A stretch of DNA of 28,050 nt from an uncultured Chloroflexota bacterium (GTDB lineage: Bacteria; Chloroflexota; Anaerolineae; Caldilineales; Caldilineaceae), in NCBI GenBank assembly GCA_903858085.1, contig CAIOHJ010000003.1:1-28050 (forward strand). Reading direction: 5' to 3'. Both the position numbers and the translations under genes were made by a program. This document shows positions 1 through 7,914 of this stretch, in pieces; position 1 is the first letter of the stretch, and every line of letters starts with the position of its first letter. The notes beneath the pieces were generated by a model, which was given only the letters and a program-made list of their open reading frames with translations, was not told the DNA's origin and did not search any database.

Positions 1-259
1 GAGCGCGAAAGGTGGCCGCTGCACCGGCAACCCCAGCCAGCAAGGAGAGGTCGGCAGCGATCCAGTCGAGGCTGGCCGACGGCTGTCGGGCACGAATTTC
101 ATCGACCACAGCAGCGCAGCGCTCGGCGCTTCGGCTGACAATCACAACATGGGCCCCCTGCGCAGCCAACTGCTCGGCAGTCAGCTTGCCGATCCCATTG
201 GTGGCACCGGTCACCAGCACAGTTTTGTCCTGGATTGACCAGGAGGATCTATCAGACAT
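1..259 (-). CDS. Short-chain dehydrogenase/reductase (SDR), N-terminal part, cut by window edge
   Basis: The start is ATG at 257-259, preceded by a good ribosome-binding site (AAAGGAAG, about 269-277). The frame stays open to base 1, giving 86 codons. The translation begins MSDRSSWSIQDKTVLVTGAT and continues NGIGK, so the SDR cofactor loop TGxxxGxG is present at residues 18-25 (TGATNGIG) after a beta strand (KTVLVTG). A second strand follows (HVVIVSRS, residues 43-50) with an Arg that usually favours NADP(H), and then the acidic AADLS motif (around 73-77). This is the classic Rossmann start of an NAD(P)-dependent oxidoreductase. The catalytic Ser-Tyr-Lys lies outside the window, so substrate and activity cannot be inferred. 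It is divergent from the threonine synthase gene. Confidence 0.88.
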   Translation of the reverse strand, partial: MSDRSSWSIQDKTVLVTGATNGIGKLTAEQLAAQGAHVVIVSRSAERCAAVVDEIRARQPSASLDWIAADLSLLAGVAGAAATFRA

Positions 260-573
260 TGGCAAACACTTCCTTTGATCAGGGTGGGCTGTCGCCCCTC
301 TTGCCCCAGCCAGCAGACGACACAGCAGGCCACACAGAGATTATTTTGCACGCCGACAGTTTGCAAGTTCTCTTTGCGGTGCCAGCTATGTTAAAATAAC
401 AGGATATGCATCTTCACATTTGCATACCCACCATACTTGGAAGCCGGCGAAAAAATCTGTGAGCCATCTCCCAAAACGGGTATGGCAGGCTGGTCACAGC
501 ATTTGTGTCTTTGAACCAGCCTGTGACGGCACTCCCTGTTTTTGAAAGGCTCCAGCACAGGAAAGGGATCTGC
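260..573. other. Intergenic region between divergent SDR and threonine synthase genes
   Basis: No gene is seen here. On the minus strand a weak promoter for the SDR gene can be proposed: TTGCAA at 361-366, 17 bases, then TAATCT at 338-343 (four of six and three of six consensus matches). On the plus strand there is an A/T-rich patch at 387-401 containing TGTTA-AAA-TAACA (389-401), and an inverted repeat TATGCA-N10-TGCATA (405-410 and 421-426) that could be an operator for the downstream gene. No clear plus-strand -35/-10 pair was found. A long antisense reading frame over this region and the next gene is a composition artefact. Confidence 0.45.
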
Positions 574-1704
574 GTGCTTGTATATTGTCAGTTCAGCAGG
601 TTTCGGTGTAAGGCGGAACAGAGCCCACTGCGTTGTCCGATGACCGGTGCTCCGCTTGAATTCACAGACCTGCCACTTTTTGACCCAGCCAGCGTCGAGG
701 CCAGGCGTGCAGGCATGTGGCGCTACGCTGCGATGCTGCCCGTTCTGGCTGCCAGCGCCCGCCATGTGACGCTGGGAGAGGGATGGACGCCACTGGTCGC
801 CGACCAGTGGGCCGGCCGGGAACTCTATTGGAAGCTGGATGCGCTGATGCCGACCGGCAGCTACAAAGATCGCGGGATCAGTGTGATGGTCAACTGGCTG
901 CGCGAGCTGGGCTACGAAGCCCTCGCCGACGATACCAGCGGCAACGCCGGCGCCAGCCTCGCCTGCTATGCCAGCCGTGCCGGGCTGCGCTCGGTGATTT
1001 TTGTCCCTGCCAGCGCGCCAGAACCCAAAAAAGCCCAGATCGCCGTCTATGGCGGAGAACTGGTCGAAGTGCCCGGCCCGCGCGCCGAAGCGACCCGTGC
1101 AGTCGAAGTCGCGACCTCCAACAGCCACGAGATCGCCTACGCCTCCCATGCATGGCACCCGGCTTTTCTGCTCGGCCAGATGACCGTGGCCTGGGAGATC
1201 TGGGAACAGCTGGGCTGCACAGTTCCAGACTGGCTGATTGCGCCGACCGGGCACGGCGGCACCCTGCTCGGAGCCTGGCGAGGGTTTCAACATCTGCGCG
1301 TCTCTGGCGTGACCAACAAACTTCCCCGTCTGATCGCGGTACAGGCCGAGCCCTATACCCCCCTCTACGAAGCTTTTGTCAACGACGCCAGCCAGATCGA
1401 ACCGACCCCCCATGTTCAGTCGATCAGCGCCGACGGGATCGCCATCAGCCAGCCGGTGCGCTGGCGCTCCCTGCTCGAAGCGATCCGATTCTCCCGTGGC
1501 AGGGTGCTGGCTGTCAACGAGGCCGAGGTGCTCGCAGCACATACGGCGCTTGCGGCCCGCGGCATCTTTGTCGAACCGACCAGCGCCACAGTGGCCGCTG
1601 CCCTGCAACAGCTCCCTCCCTCTATCCTCCGCCCCAATGAGCTGGTCGTCGGAATCCTGACCGGCCATGGGCTAAAAAAACCACCGAAATTTGAGCCACT
1701 ATGA
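574..1704 (+). CDS. thrC: Threonine synthase (PLP-dependent, fold-type II)
   Basis: This would convert O-phosphohomoserine to threonine with pyridoxal phosphate in the cytoplasm. Visible motifs, numbered from GTG 574: the PLP lysine in GSYKDRG (K98), the SGNAG phosphate/substrate loop (122-126), the glycine-rich GHGG phosphate-binding loop (226-229), and a C-terminal VEPTSA segment holding the pyridine-N region. GTG 574 is chosen because GGAAAGGGA (560-568) sits 5 bases upstream. It keeps a Cys-containing N-terminus (C5, C12, C20) resembling the degenerate zinc ribbon of this family. An in-frame ATG at 505 (399 aa) and one at 640 (354 aa) are alternatives. The length of 376 aa is normal for the short bacterial form. 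The stop overlaps the rnc start as ATGA, so the two are probably translationally coupled. A related beta-family enzyme, such as a threonine-synthase-like lyase, cannot be excluded. Confidence 0.85.
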   Translation: MLVYCQFSRFRCKAEQSPLRCPMTGAPLEFTDLPLFDPASVEARRAGMWRYAAMLPVLAASARHVTLGEGWTPLVADQWAGRELYWKLDALMPTGSYKDRGISVMVNWLRELGYEALADDTSGNAGASLACYASRAGLRSVIFVPASAPEPKKAQIAVYGGELVEVPGPRAEATRAVEVATSNSHEIAYASHAWHPAFLLGQMTVAWEIWEQLGCTVPDWLIAPTGHGGTLLGAWRGFQHLRVSGVTNKLPRLIAVQAEPYTPLYEAFVNDASQIEPTPHVQSISADGIAISQPVRWRSLLEAIRFSRGRVLAVNEAEVLAAHTALAARGIFVEPTSATVAAALQQLPPSILRPNELVVGILTGHGLKKPPKFEPL

Positions 1705-2471
1705 GCACGCCTTCTCTTGAAACCCTTGAACTGCAGCTGGCGATCCAGTTCCACAACAGACACCTGTTGCAGCAGGTCTTTGTGCACCGCAGCTATCTCA
1801 ACGAGCAACAGCCGCACAACCCACAGCTCTCAGACAACGAACGTCTCGAGTTTTTGGGCGACGCAGTGCTGGGCTATGTCTTCAGTGAATGGCTCTACAA
1901 CCGCTACCCAGCCGAAAAAGAGGGCGGGCTGACCAACCTCCGCTCTGCCTTGGTGCGGCGGGAGACGTTGGCCCGGATCGCGCTCCAGCTGCAGCTCGGC
2001 GACTACCTGCTGCTGGGACGCGGGGAAGAGGAAAATGGCGGGCGCCAGCGGCTGGCCACCCTCTGCGCTACCTTTGAAGCCTTGATCGGCGCCCTCTATC
2101 TGGACCAGTCGATCGAGCCCTGCCGCGCAGTGCTGCTGCGGCTCTTTCATACCGAACTGACTGTCCTGGAAACAGCCCATGAACGCAAAGACGCCAAAAG
2201 CCGTCTGCAAGAGCTCGCGCAAGAGCTGCTGGGCTTTACCCCACGCTATCGCCCGCTCGACAGCACCGGCCCCGACCACGACAAATACTTCGTCATGGTC
2301 GTCCAGATCCAGAACAAAGCATACGGAATTGGAGAAGGACGCAGCAAACAGGAGGCGTCACAGCGCGCAGCGGCAATGGCACTCTACTACCTGGGAGACC
2401 CGCTGCGCGGCTACGCCCATGACACCACCCTGGCCCAGCGCTACGACCTCCCCCTCCCCCCCTCTTCCTGA
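1701..2471 (+). CDS. rnc: Ribonuclease III
   Basis: A double-stranded-RNA endonuclease for rRNA and mRNA processing, 256 aa, a usual length. The N-terminal nuclease domain (about 5-155) carries the signature NERLEFLGD (46-54), with E50 and D54 matching E. coli E41 and D45. The second active-site helix reads CATFEALIGALYLD (122-135), where E126 matches E. coli E117. The residue three before it, normally the metal-binding Asp (E. coli D114), is Ala123. A dsRNA-binding domain follows (about 163-232: KSRLQE, GPDHDKYF, GEGRSKQEAS). ATG 1701 overlaps the thrC stop (ATGA), so no separate promoter is needed. The gene ends 8 bases from the convergent smc gene and no terminator is visible between them. 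The pairing with thrC is unusual, since rnc often sits co-directionally with smc. Confidence 0.95.
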   Translation: MSTPSLETLELQLAIQFHNRHLLQQVFVHRSYLNEQQPHNPQLSDNERLEFLGDAVLGYVFSEWLYNRYPAEKEGGLTNLRSALVRRETLARIALQLQLGDYLLLGRGEEENGGRQRLATLCATFEALIGALYLDQSIEPCRAVLLRLFHTELTVLETAHERKDAKSRLQELAQELLGFTPRYRPLDSTGPDHDKYFVMVVQIQNKAYGIGEGRSKQEASQRAAAMALYYLGDPLRGYAHDTTLAQRYDLPLPPSS

Positions 2472-2479
2472 CCCACAGC

Positions 2480-5400
2480 TTACAGCAGAATCTCTTCCCG
2501 CAGCGGTTCGGCGCTGCCGTCGCTGTGGACCATCCGGTCCCCTTCAAGACGGAGACTGATCGCCCGGCTCACCCCGTCGCCGCCCATCGTCACCCCATAG
2601 ATGGTGTTGGCCCCTTCCAAGGTGCGCCGGTTGTGCGTGACGATGATCAGCTGGGTCTCCCGGCTCAACGCCTCGACTGTCATCCGAAAACGGTCGACGT
2701 TGGCCTCGTCGAGCGCCGCATCCACCTCATCAAGGACGCAAAATGGGGTCGGGCTGACCTGCAGAATCGCAAAAATAAGGGCACAGGCAGCCAGAGCACG
2801 TTCCCCCCCCGAAAGCAGCGCCAGACTCTGCGGTCGCTTGCCCGGCGGCCGGGCGACGATCTCGACCCCACTCTGGCTGATCTGCTCGCTGTCGGTCAGC
2901 TCCAGATAGGCGGTGCCGCCGTTGAAGAGCTGCTGAAAATAACGGGAAAATTCTTTGCCGACCGCCTCATAGGTGCGCCGCAGCTCGATCGCCATACGGT
3001 TGTCCAGCTCTTTGATCACCTTCTGCAAGTCGGCAGAGGCCGCTTCCAGATCCTGGGCCTGCGTGAAGAGGAACTCGTAGCGCTCTGCCGCTTCGCTGTA
3101 CTCGCGCGGCGCCTCCTGATGGACCGTGCCCAGCCTGGCCAGCCGGGCACGCCTCTCACGGATTTCCATCTCCGTCGAATCAGGCAGCCGCTCCACCGCA
3201 GGCAGCCGCTCCACCACCGCCTCCCAAGCCAGAGACGGCTGGCCGGCGACCTCCGTGCTGGCTTCCAACAGCCCCAGATCCCCTTCGATCTCGGCGCGCA
3301 ACTGCTGCTGCAGATCCTCGCTGCGCTGCAGCTGCAACAGGGCCTGGTTGAGCAGTGCCTCGGCCTGGCGCAGCGTCTGCTGCAGCCCACGCTCGCGCAT
3401 CTCTGCGCGGGTCTGCTGCCCCTCCAGCACCTCTACCTCCTGCTCCAAGGGCTTGATCTGCTGCCGGAGTGCTTCAAGCTGCTGGCTCAAACCAGTTTCC
3501 TCCTGGCTGGTCAGTGCGGCCTGGTCGGTCAACCGCGCAAACTCTGCACCCAACCCGGCGATCTGTTTCTGTTTGTTGCAAATTTGGTCGGCGACACTTT
3601 GCCGGGCCCGCCGGGTCGACTCCACCAGTGCCTGTTGGCTGCGCAGTTGCCCTTGGGCCTCCGCTGCGGCGGCACGGCGGTTGGCCAGCTCCTGGAGCAG
3701 CACATCCGCCCCTGCCGCAACCAGCTGCCTCTCCAGAGCAGCCAGCAGCGCCAATTCCTCCTGCTCTGCACGGGTCACTGCTTCTACCTGCTCAGAAGCC
3801 CCGACCCGACGATCCGCCAGTGTGCGCAGTTCGGCTTCCTGCTGGGCCAGCTGCTCGGCTCGCCAACGCCGGCTTTGGTAGCTGCGGTCGGCCTGGCGGC
3901 GAAGCTCCTCCAGCTGGCCGCGCAGCTGCCGCTCACGACGGGCCAGGTCCGCCAGCAGCTGCTGTTGGCGGACGGCAGCCAGCCGTTGCTCCTCGATCTG
4001 CAGGGCAAACGAGGCACAGGAGGCTGCCCACCGGTGCAGCGACTCGCTGGCTTGTGCGATCTGCGCCGGCAGCTGGCGCAGATCCCGTTCGCGCGCCAGC
4101 AAAGAGTCGTCTTGACGGCCTCCCTCGCTGCCCCCTGACACGGCCCCGCCCGGGCGCACAATTTCGCCCTCCAACGTCACCACAGTGGGCCTGGCTCCCC
4201 CACGCAGCTCGTCCAATGCCGCACGCGCAGCCGCCAGATCTTCAGCCACCCAGACCCGGTTGAGCAACTGCTGCGCCGCCTCCTCAACCCGCTCTGCATA
4301 CTCGACCAGATCCACAGCATTGCCGAGAATGCCAGCCCGCCGGGGTGCAGGGATCGCCGGCTGGACATGCAGCCGGTCCAGCGGCAGAAACGTCGCACGC
4401 CCCCCACGCTGTTCTTTCAGAAATGCGATCGCCTGCGCAGCCGTCTCCCAGCTCGCCATCACAAGATTTTGCAGCGCCCCCCCCAAGGCACTCTCGATCG
4501 CCTTCTCCAAGTGGGCCGGCACACGCAGCTGAGAAGCGACGGTCCCGAGCACCCCCCGCAGCCGGCCGCTGGAGTGCGCCTGCAGCACCGCACGCACGCC
4601 CCCCCCATACCCAGCGCCGTCACGGTTGAGCCGCTGCAACAGATCCTGGCGGGTCTGCAGACGGTCCAGCAGACGATCGGCCCCCTGACGGCCCTGCTCA
4701 GCAACCTGCAGTTCCTGCCGCACCCCCGCAGCCCCAGCCTCCAGCTCGCCGAGCCGCTGCTGGGCCAGCAGCCCTTCCTGCTCGGCGGCCACGACACTCT
4801 GTTCTGCCTCCTTCAGCGCAGCCTCTGCAGACAGTACAGCTTGCTCGGCACCCTGCAGCGCCTGTGCCTGCTGGCCCTGTTCGACAAGCACCTGCCCCCG
4901 GCGTTCTTCGATCTGCTGCAGGCGGCTGGTCAGTTCGGCTTTCTGCTGCTGGCGCTGGCTCAGCGCCCGGCGCAGCTCGGCCTGTTCTGCAAGCAGCCGA
5001 TTTCGTTCCTGCTGGAGTCGGGCAACCTCCCCTTGGAGCAAGTCCACGGCCTGCAGGCGCTCATGGCACTCCACAACCCGCTCTGCCTCGGCATGGTGCA
5101 GTTCGGCCAGCCGTTCGTCCAGAGCTGCCTGCTGAAGAGCCAGCGGAGCGAGCTCGCGCTCGGCATCCTCGCGCCGGGCCTGCAGCTGACGCAGCCCCTC
5201 CTGGGCCACCGCCAGGGTGCGGCCGACCCCCTCTGCCCGACGATGGCACTCGCTGCTCTGCGCATGCAGCTTTCCCAGCTGGATGCGCCGCTCGGTCTGC
5301 AGCTGACGAAGATCGGCGATGGCCGCGCCCACGCTCTCCAACTCGGTCTGCCGCGCCCCAACCTCCGCCCGCTGCAGCTCTGCCCACCCCTGCTGCTGCT

Positions 5401-6124
5401 GAAGCTGCTGCACCGTCGTCTGCCAGCGGTAGCCGTACCAGTCACACAGCAGCCGCTGCAGATCCCGCACAATCTGTTCCCGTTCCTGCGCGCGCTCTGC
5501 CTGCCGACGCAGCACGCTGAGCCGCGGGCCCAGCTCGGCCAGGATATCGCGCACCCGCACCAGATTTTGCTCGGTTGCCTCCAGGCGGCGAACCGTGCTC
5601 CCGCGCTTGAGCTGGTAACCGCTGATCCCAGCTGCCTCTTCAAAAAGCGAACGACGCTCCTCGGGTGCCATGCTCAAAGCCCGGTCAATGAGCCCTTGGC
5701 CAATTACAGAATAGGTGCGCTTGCCCAGCCCGGTCTGCGCCAACAGCTCGACCACATCCTGCAGACGCACACGCTGGCCGTTGAGCAGATACTCGTTGTC
5801 GCCGTCTCGGTAGGCGCGCCGCGTGATCTCCACCTCGCTGTAGTCGACCGGGATCTTGCCAGCGCTGTTGTCCAACGTCAGCGTCACCTCCGCCAGGTTA
5901 AGGCGCGCTCTTTTGTCGCTGCCCGAAAAGATGACGTCGCTGCTCTTGCGCGAGCGCAGCAGGCTGAAACTCTGCTCGCCCAGACACCAACGCACAGCAT
6001 CGACGATGTTGCTCTTGCCGCTGCCATTGGGGCCGACGACCGCCGTAATCCCCAGGTCAAAGACAAAATCTGTGCGCCGCGCAAAGGTTTTGAAGCCCTG
6101 GATGGAAACCTGTTTGATCCGCAT
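2480..6124 (-). CDS. smc: Chromosome segregation/condensation protein SMC
   Basis: This forms the SMC homodimer that, with ScpA and ScpB, compacts and aligns the chromosome. It is 1214 aa, the usual size. From ATG 6124: the N-terminal ATPase half has MRIKQVSIQGFKTF and Walker A GPNGSGKS (31-38). A long Gln/Glu/Arg/Leu-rich coiled coil follows, then a hinge at about 505-665 (GYGGGVRAVLQ onward) and a returning coiled coil. The C-terminal head has signature LSGGE (1104-1108), Walker B CVLDE (D1132, E1133) and H-loop THNRRT (H1164). The frame stays open upstream of 6124, but that extension lies inside the neighbouring membrane-protein gene and lacks family similarity. The start is 11 bases after that gene's stop, so the two form an operon. 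ScpA and ScpB are not in the window. Confidence 0.96.
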   Translation of the reverse strand: MRIKQVSIQGFKTFARRTDFVFDLGITAVVGPNGSGKSNIVDAVRWCLGEQSFSLLRSRKSSDVIFSGSDKRARLNLAEVTLTLDNSAGKIPVDYSEVEITRRAYRDGDNEYLLNGQRVRLQDVVELLAQTGLGKRTYSVIGQGLIDRALSMAPEERRSLFEEAAGISGYQLKRGSTVRRLEATEQNLVRVRDILAELGPRLSVLRRQAERAQEREQIVRDLQRLLCDWYGYRWQTTVQQLQQQQGWAELQRAEVGARQTELESVGAAIADLRQLQTERRIQLGKLHAQSSECHRRAEGVGRTLAVAQEGLRQLQARREDAERELAPLALQQAALDERLAELHHAEAERVVECHERLQAVDLLQGEVARLQQERNRLLAEQAELRRALSQRQQQKAELTSRLQQIEERRGQVLVEQGQQAQALQGAEQAVLSAEAALKEAEQSVVAAEQEGLLAQQRLGELEAGAAGVRQELQVAEQGRQGADRLLDRLQTRQDLLQRLNRDGAGYGGGVRAVLQAHSSGRLRGVLGTVASQLRVPAHLEKAIESALGGALQNLVMASWETAAQAIAFLKEQRGGRATFLPLDRLHVQPAIPAPRRAGILGNAVDLVEYAERVEEAAQQLLNRVWVAEDLAAARAALDELRGGARPTVVTLEGEIVRPGGAVSGGSEGGRQDDSLLARERDLRQLPAQIAQASESLHRWAASCASFALQIEEQRLAAVRQQQLLADLARRERQLRGQLEELRRQADRSYQSRRWRAEQLAQQEAELRTLADRRVGASEQVEAVTRAEQEELALLAALERQLVAAGADVLLQELANRRAAAAEAQGQLRSQQALVESTRRARQSVADQICNKQKQIAGLGAEFARLTDQAALTSQEETGLSQQLEALRQQIKPLEQEVEVLEGQQTRAEMRERGLQQTLRQAEALLNQALLQLQRSEDLQQQLRAEIEGDLGLLEASTEVAGQPSLAWEAVVERLPAVERLPDSTEMEIRERRARLARLGTVHQEAPREYSEAAERYEFLFTQAQDLEAASADLQKVIKELDNRMAIELRRTYEAVGKEFSRYFQQLFNGGTAYLELTDSEQISQSGVEIVARPPGKRPQSLALLSGGERALAACALIFAILQVSPTPFCVLDEVDAALDEANVDRFRMTVEALSRETQLIIVTHNRRTLEGANTIYGVTMGGDGVSRAISLRLEGDRMVHSDGSAEPLREEILL

Positions 6125-6135
6125 CGCCCCATCGC

Positions 6136-6852
6136 TCAACGATGAAAACGCCAGAAAGCCGGCAAAAGCGCCTCTGCCACCACCCCTGCCAGGTAGAGCA
6201 AAAGCGCGAACCACAGCCAGCGCTGCCGCCGTCTGAACCAGCTGCCAGTCACCCCACGCACCACCCAGAGCGGTTCGGCCAAGAGCACCACCAGCCCACT
6301 TGCCCCTGCCAGCTGCAGCAGATGCCAAGGAGCCAGCGCAACCGGCAGCCAGAGCGGACTGCCCAACACCCCCAGCAGATGGCCCGCCCCAAAGGCGGTC
6401 AGATTGGCGAGGCGGACCAGCGACCAGACCCCGACCACACCGCCGCTGACCAATGCACCCACCGTCAGACCGGCTACCTCCAGCAGGCTGGCCAGCGGCT
6501 GTGTCGCCAGAGTGGCCGGCAACGGTGACCCTGCAAAATACCACTCAGAAAGGCTGGCACGATAGAAAAAACCGTCGTCAAAAGCCCGCTCGATCTGGGC
6601 TGGAGCCACCCCCATCAGCACAATCAGCGCCGCCATCGAGACCGCCAGCCAGAGCAGCACAACCCCCAACGCCCCGCGCAGATCGCGACGGCGGACAGCC
6701 AGCACCACAAAAATAGAGAGCACGACAGTCTGGCCCAACGGCATGAAACGCACCTGCCCCAAGACCGCCGGCAGCGCCGTCGTCAGCAGCGCAAAAAAGC
6801 TTCCCATCCAATAAAAAACTGGGTCGCTCGTCAGTTGATAGGAACGTTGCAT
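6136..6852 (-). CDS. Polytopic membrane protein of unknown function, upstream of smc
   Basis: This 238-residue protein was not recognised as a known family. It is strongly hydrophobic with about six predicted membrane segments (roughly 12-32, 38-52, 60-82, 122-148, 160-195, 212-232) and an Arg-rich connection before the last one (WFRRRQRW). ATG 6852 is preferred because GGTGA (6861-6865) lies 8 bases upstream; GTG 6864 would add four residues. The protein ends in an aromatic/basic tail (AFWRFHR). It is 11 bases upstream of smc on the same strand, so the two are likely co-transcribed. No catalytic motif, signal peptide or lipobox is visible. The arrangement hints at a membrane partner of chromosome organisation, but operon position is the only support. 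No convincing promoter was found just upstream. Confidence 0.75.
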   Translation of the reverse strand: MQRSYQLTSDPVFYWMGSFFALLTTALPAVLGQVRFMPLGQTVVLSIFVVLAVRRRDLRGALGVVLLWLAVSMAALIVLMGVAPAQIERAFDDGFFYRASLSEWYFAGSPLPATLATQPLASLLEVAGLTVGALVSGGVVGVWSLVRLANLTAFGAGHLLGVLGSPLWLPVALAPWHLLQLAGASGLVVLLAEPLWVVRGVTGSWFRRRQRWLWFALLLYLAGVVAEALLPAFWRFHR

Positions 6853-6873
6853 AGGGATTTTCACCGCACTGTG

Positions 6874-6910
6874 TTCTGTTTTGAGAGTTCTGTTTTGAGA
6901 GTTCTATTTT
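6874..6910. repeat. Short A/T-rich direct repeat, 14-bp unit, about 2.6 copies
   Basis: The unit ttctgttttgagag occurs at 6874-6887 and again at 6888-6901, then partially with one change (ttctattttt) from 6902. It lies just upstream of the membrane protein/smc unit, in an otherwise GC-rich region, and so may sit in that unit's promoter. It could also be replication slippage with no function. Confidence 0.6.
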
Positions 6911-6937
6911 TGGAACTCACGACGAGCGTCGAGGGAC

Positions 6938-6973
6938 AAAAATCGGGCGGCTGGTTGTGCCAACCGCCCGATT
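6938..6973 (-). terminator. Rho-independent terminator of the Rieske/cytochrome b/cytochrome c operon
   Basis: On the minus strand a 14-base arm (revcomp of 6960-6973, AATCGGGCGGTTGG) pairs with the revcomp of 6941-6954 (CCAGCCGCCCGATT) across a 5-base loop, with one wobble pair. It is followed by five T (revcomp of 6938-6942). It begins 35 bases after the cytochrome c stop codon. The plus strand lacks a T tract on its far side, so this serves the minus strand. Confidence 0.85.
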
Positions 6974-7008
6974 GGGGAATTTTGCATCGCCCGGCAAGTT
7001 CAAGGCTG

Positions 7009-7905
7009 TCAGCGCACCCGATTGGGGTCGAGCAGCCAGGCCACCATCAGGTTGATCTCCTCTTCGCTCATTTTTTCGGCGAAGTTTTGCGGCATGATGC
7101 CTGCCATATACCCCTCGGAGACGTACGCATTGGGGTTGACAATGCTGGTATGGACGTAGGTCTCGGCCTCTTCGCCGTGGGTGCCCGCACTCTCGTGCAG
7201 GTTGGCCATATTGGGCCCCACCGGCCCTCGGTTGTCGGCGGCCTGCGGCTGGTCTAAATTGTGACAGCCGCCGCACCCCATGCTGACAAAGAGCTCCTGC
7301 GGCTGGCGTGGCCCTGCAGGCTCGGCCGCCACGACCGCTTCAGCTGCGTCGCCTTCTGCCCCCGCCGCAGCACGCGTCGGGGCATTCGCAAAAACTTGCC
7401 AGGGGTCCGGGTTGTCTTCTGTTCCTTGTGTCAGCGCCGATTTCTCCCAGTTCAACACATAGGCGGTCACTGCATCGACCTGGTCGTCACGCAAAGGCCC
7501 TCCAAAACGACTGCTCCAGGTCGGCATCATCTGTGCCCACTGCATATTCACATTGGATGGGCGTCCCGCTGCAACCGTCAACGCAATATAATCCTTCAGC
7601 GAACCGCTCCAGCCCACATCTGCCAGCCGCTGCGTGAAAAAATAGTTGCTGTGCAGCGCAGGCGCTACCCCGGGCAGCCCCTTGCCATCCATGCCATGAC
7701 AGTTGTAGCAGTTATTGGCGTAGATCTCTGCACCCTTCTCAATGGCGCGGCCATCCCAGTTGGCTGTCTGTGCTTCCATTCGGCTTTCTTCGACGACACC
7801 CAGGAAGAGCAGCAGGCCGATCGTCAACAGCAGCGCACCAATTCCCAACCCGATCTTAAGGATCGGTGCACGAACATACAAAAAGTTGTACCAAGGTCGC
7901 TTCAT
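7009..7905 (-). CDS. Membrane-anchored dihaem cytochrome c, third subunit of a bc complex
   Basis: This electron carrier would accept electrons from the Rieske centre. It is 298 aa. An uncleaved N-terminal membrane anchor (about 16-37) leaves the rest outside the membrane. Haem 1 is CYNCH (66-70), with possible Met ligands in QMMPTW (M126/M127). Haem 2 is CGGCH (211-215), with M271 in GIMPQNF. The two cytochrome c domains are joined by an Ala/Glu-rich linker (about 175-200). The gene starts 9 bases after the cytochrome b stop and is the last gene of the operon, closed by a strong terminator. The dihaem architecture resembles the c-type subunit of quinol:cytochrome c oxidoreductases with a fused or tandem cytochrome c rather than a classical monohaem c1. 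The exact electron acceptor cannot be told. Confidence 0.9.
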   Translation of the reverse strand: MKRPWYNFLYVRAPILKIGLGIGALLLTIGLLLFLGVVEESRMEAQTANWDGRAIEKGAEIYANNCYNCHGMDGKGLPGVAPALHSNYFFTQRLADVGWSGSLKDYIALTVAAGRPSNVNMQWAQMMPTWSSRFGGPLRDDQVDAVTAYVLNWEKSALTQGTEDNPDPWQVFANAPTRAAAGAEGDAAEAVVAAEPAGPRQPQELFVSMGCGGCHNLDQPQAADNRGPVGPNMANLHESAGTHGEEAETYVHTSIVNPNAYVSEGYMAGIMPQNFAEKMSEEEINLMVAWLLDPNRVR

Positions 7906-7914
7906 GAGGGTTGC

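Noticed and set aside
391..1668. 425-codon open frame antisense to threonine synthase
   Set aside because: Opposite strand of a gene with clear PLP-enzyme motifs; the translation is Gly/Arg/His-rich with no family resemblance.
2525..6145. Two long plus-strand frames (537 and 592 codons) opposite smc
   Set aside because: They are Leu/Gln/Pro-rich mirrors of the SMC coiled coil, created by its codon bias.
6125..6544. 140-codon N-terminal extension of SMC
   Set aside because: It lies inside the upstream membrane-protein gene in another frame, and canonical SMC begins MRIKQVSIQGFKTF at 6124.
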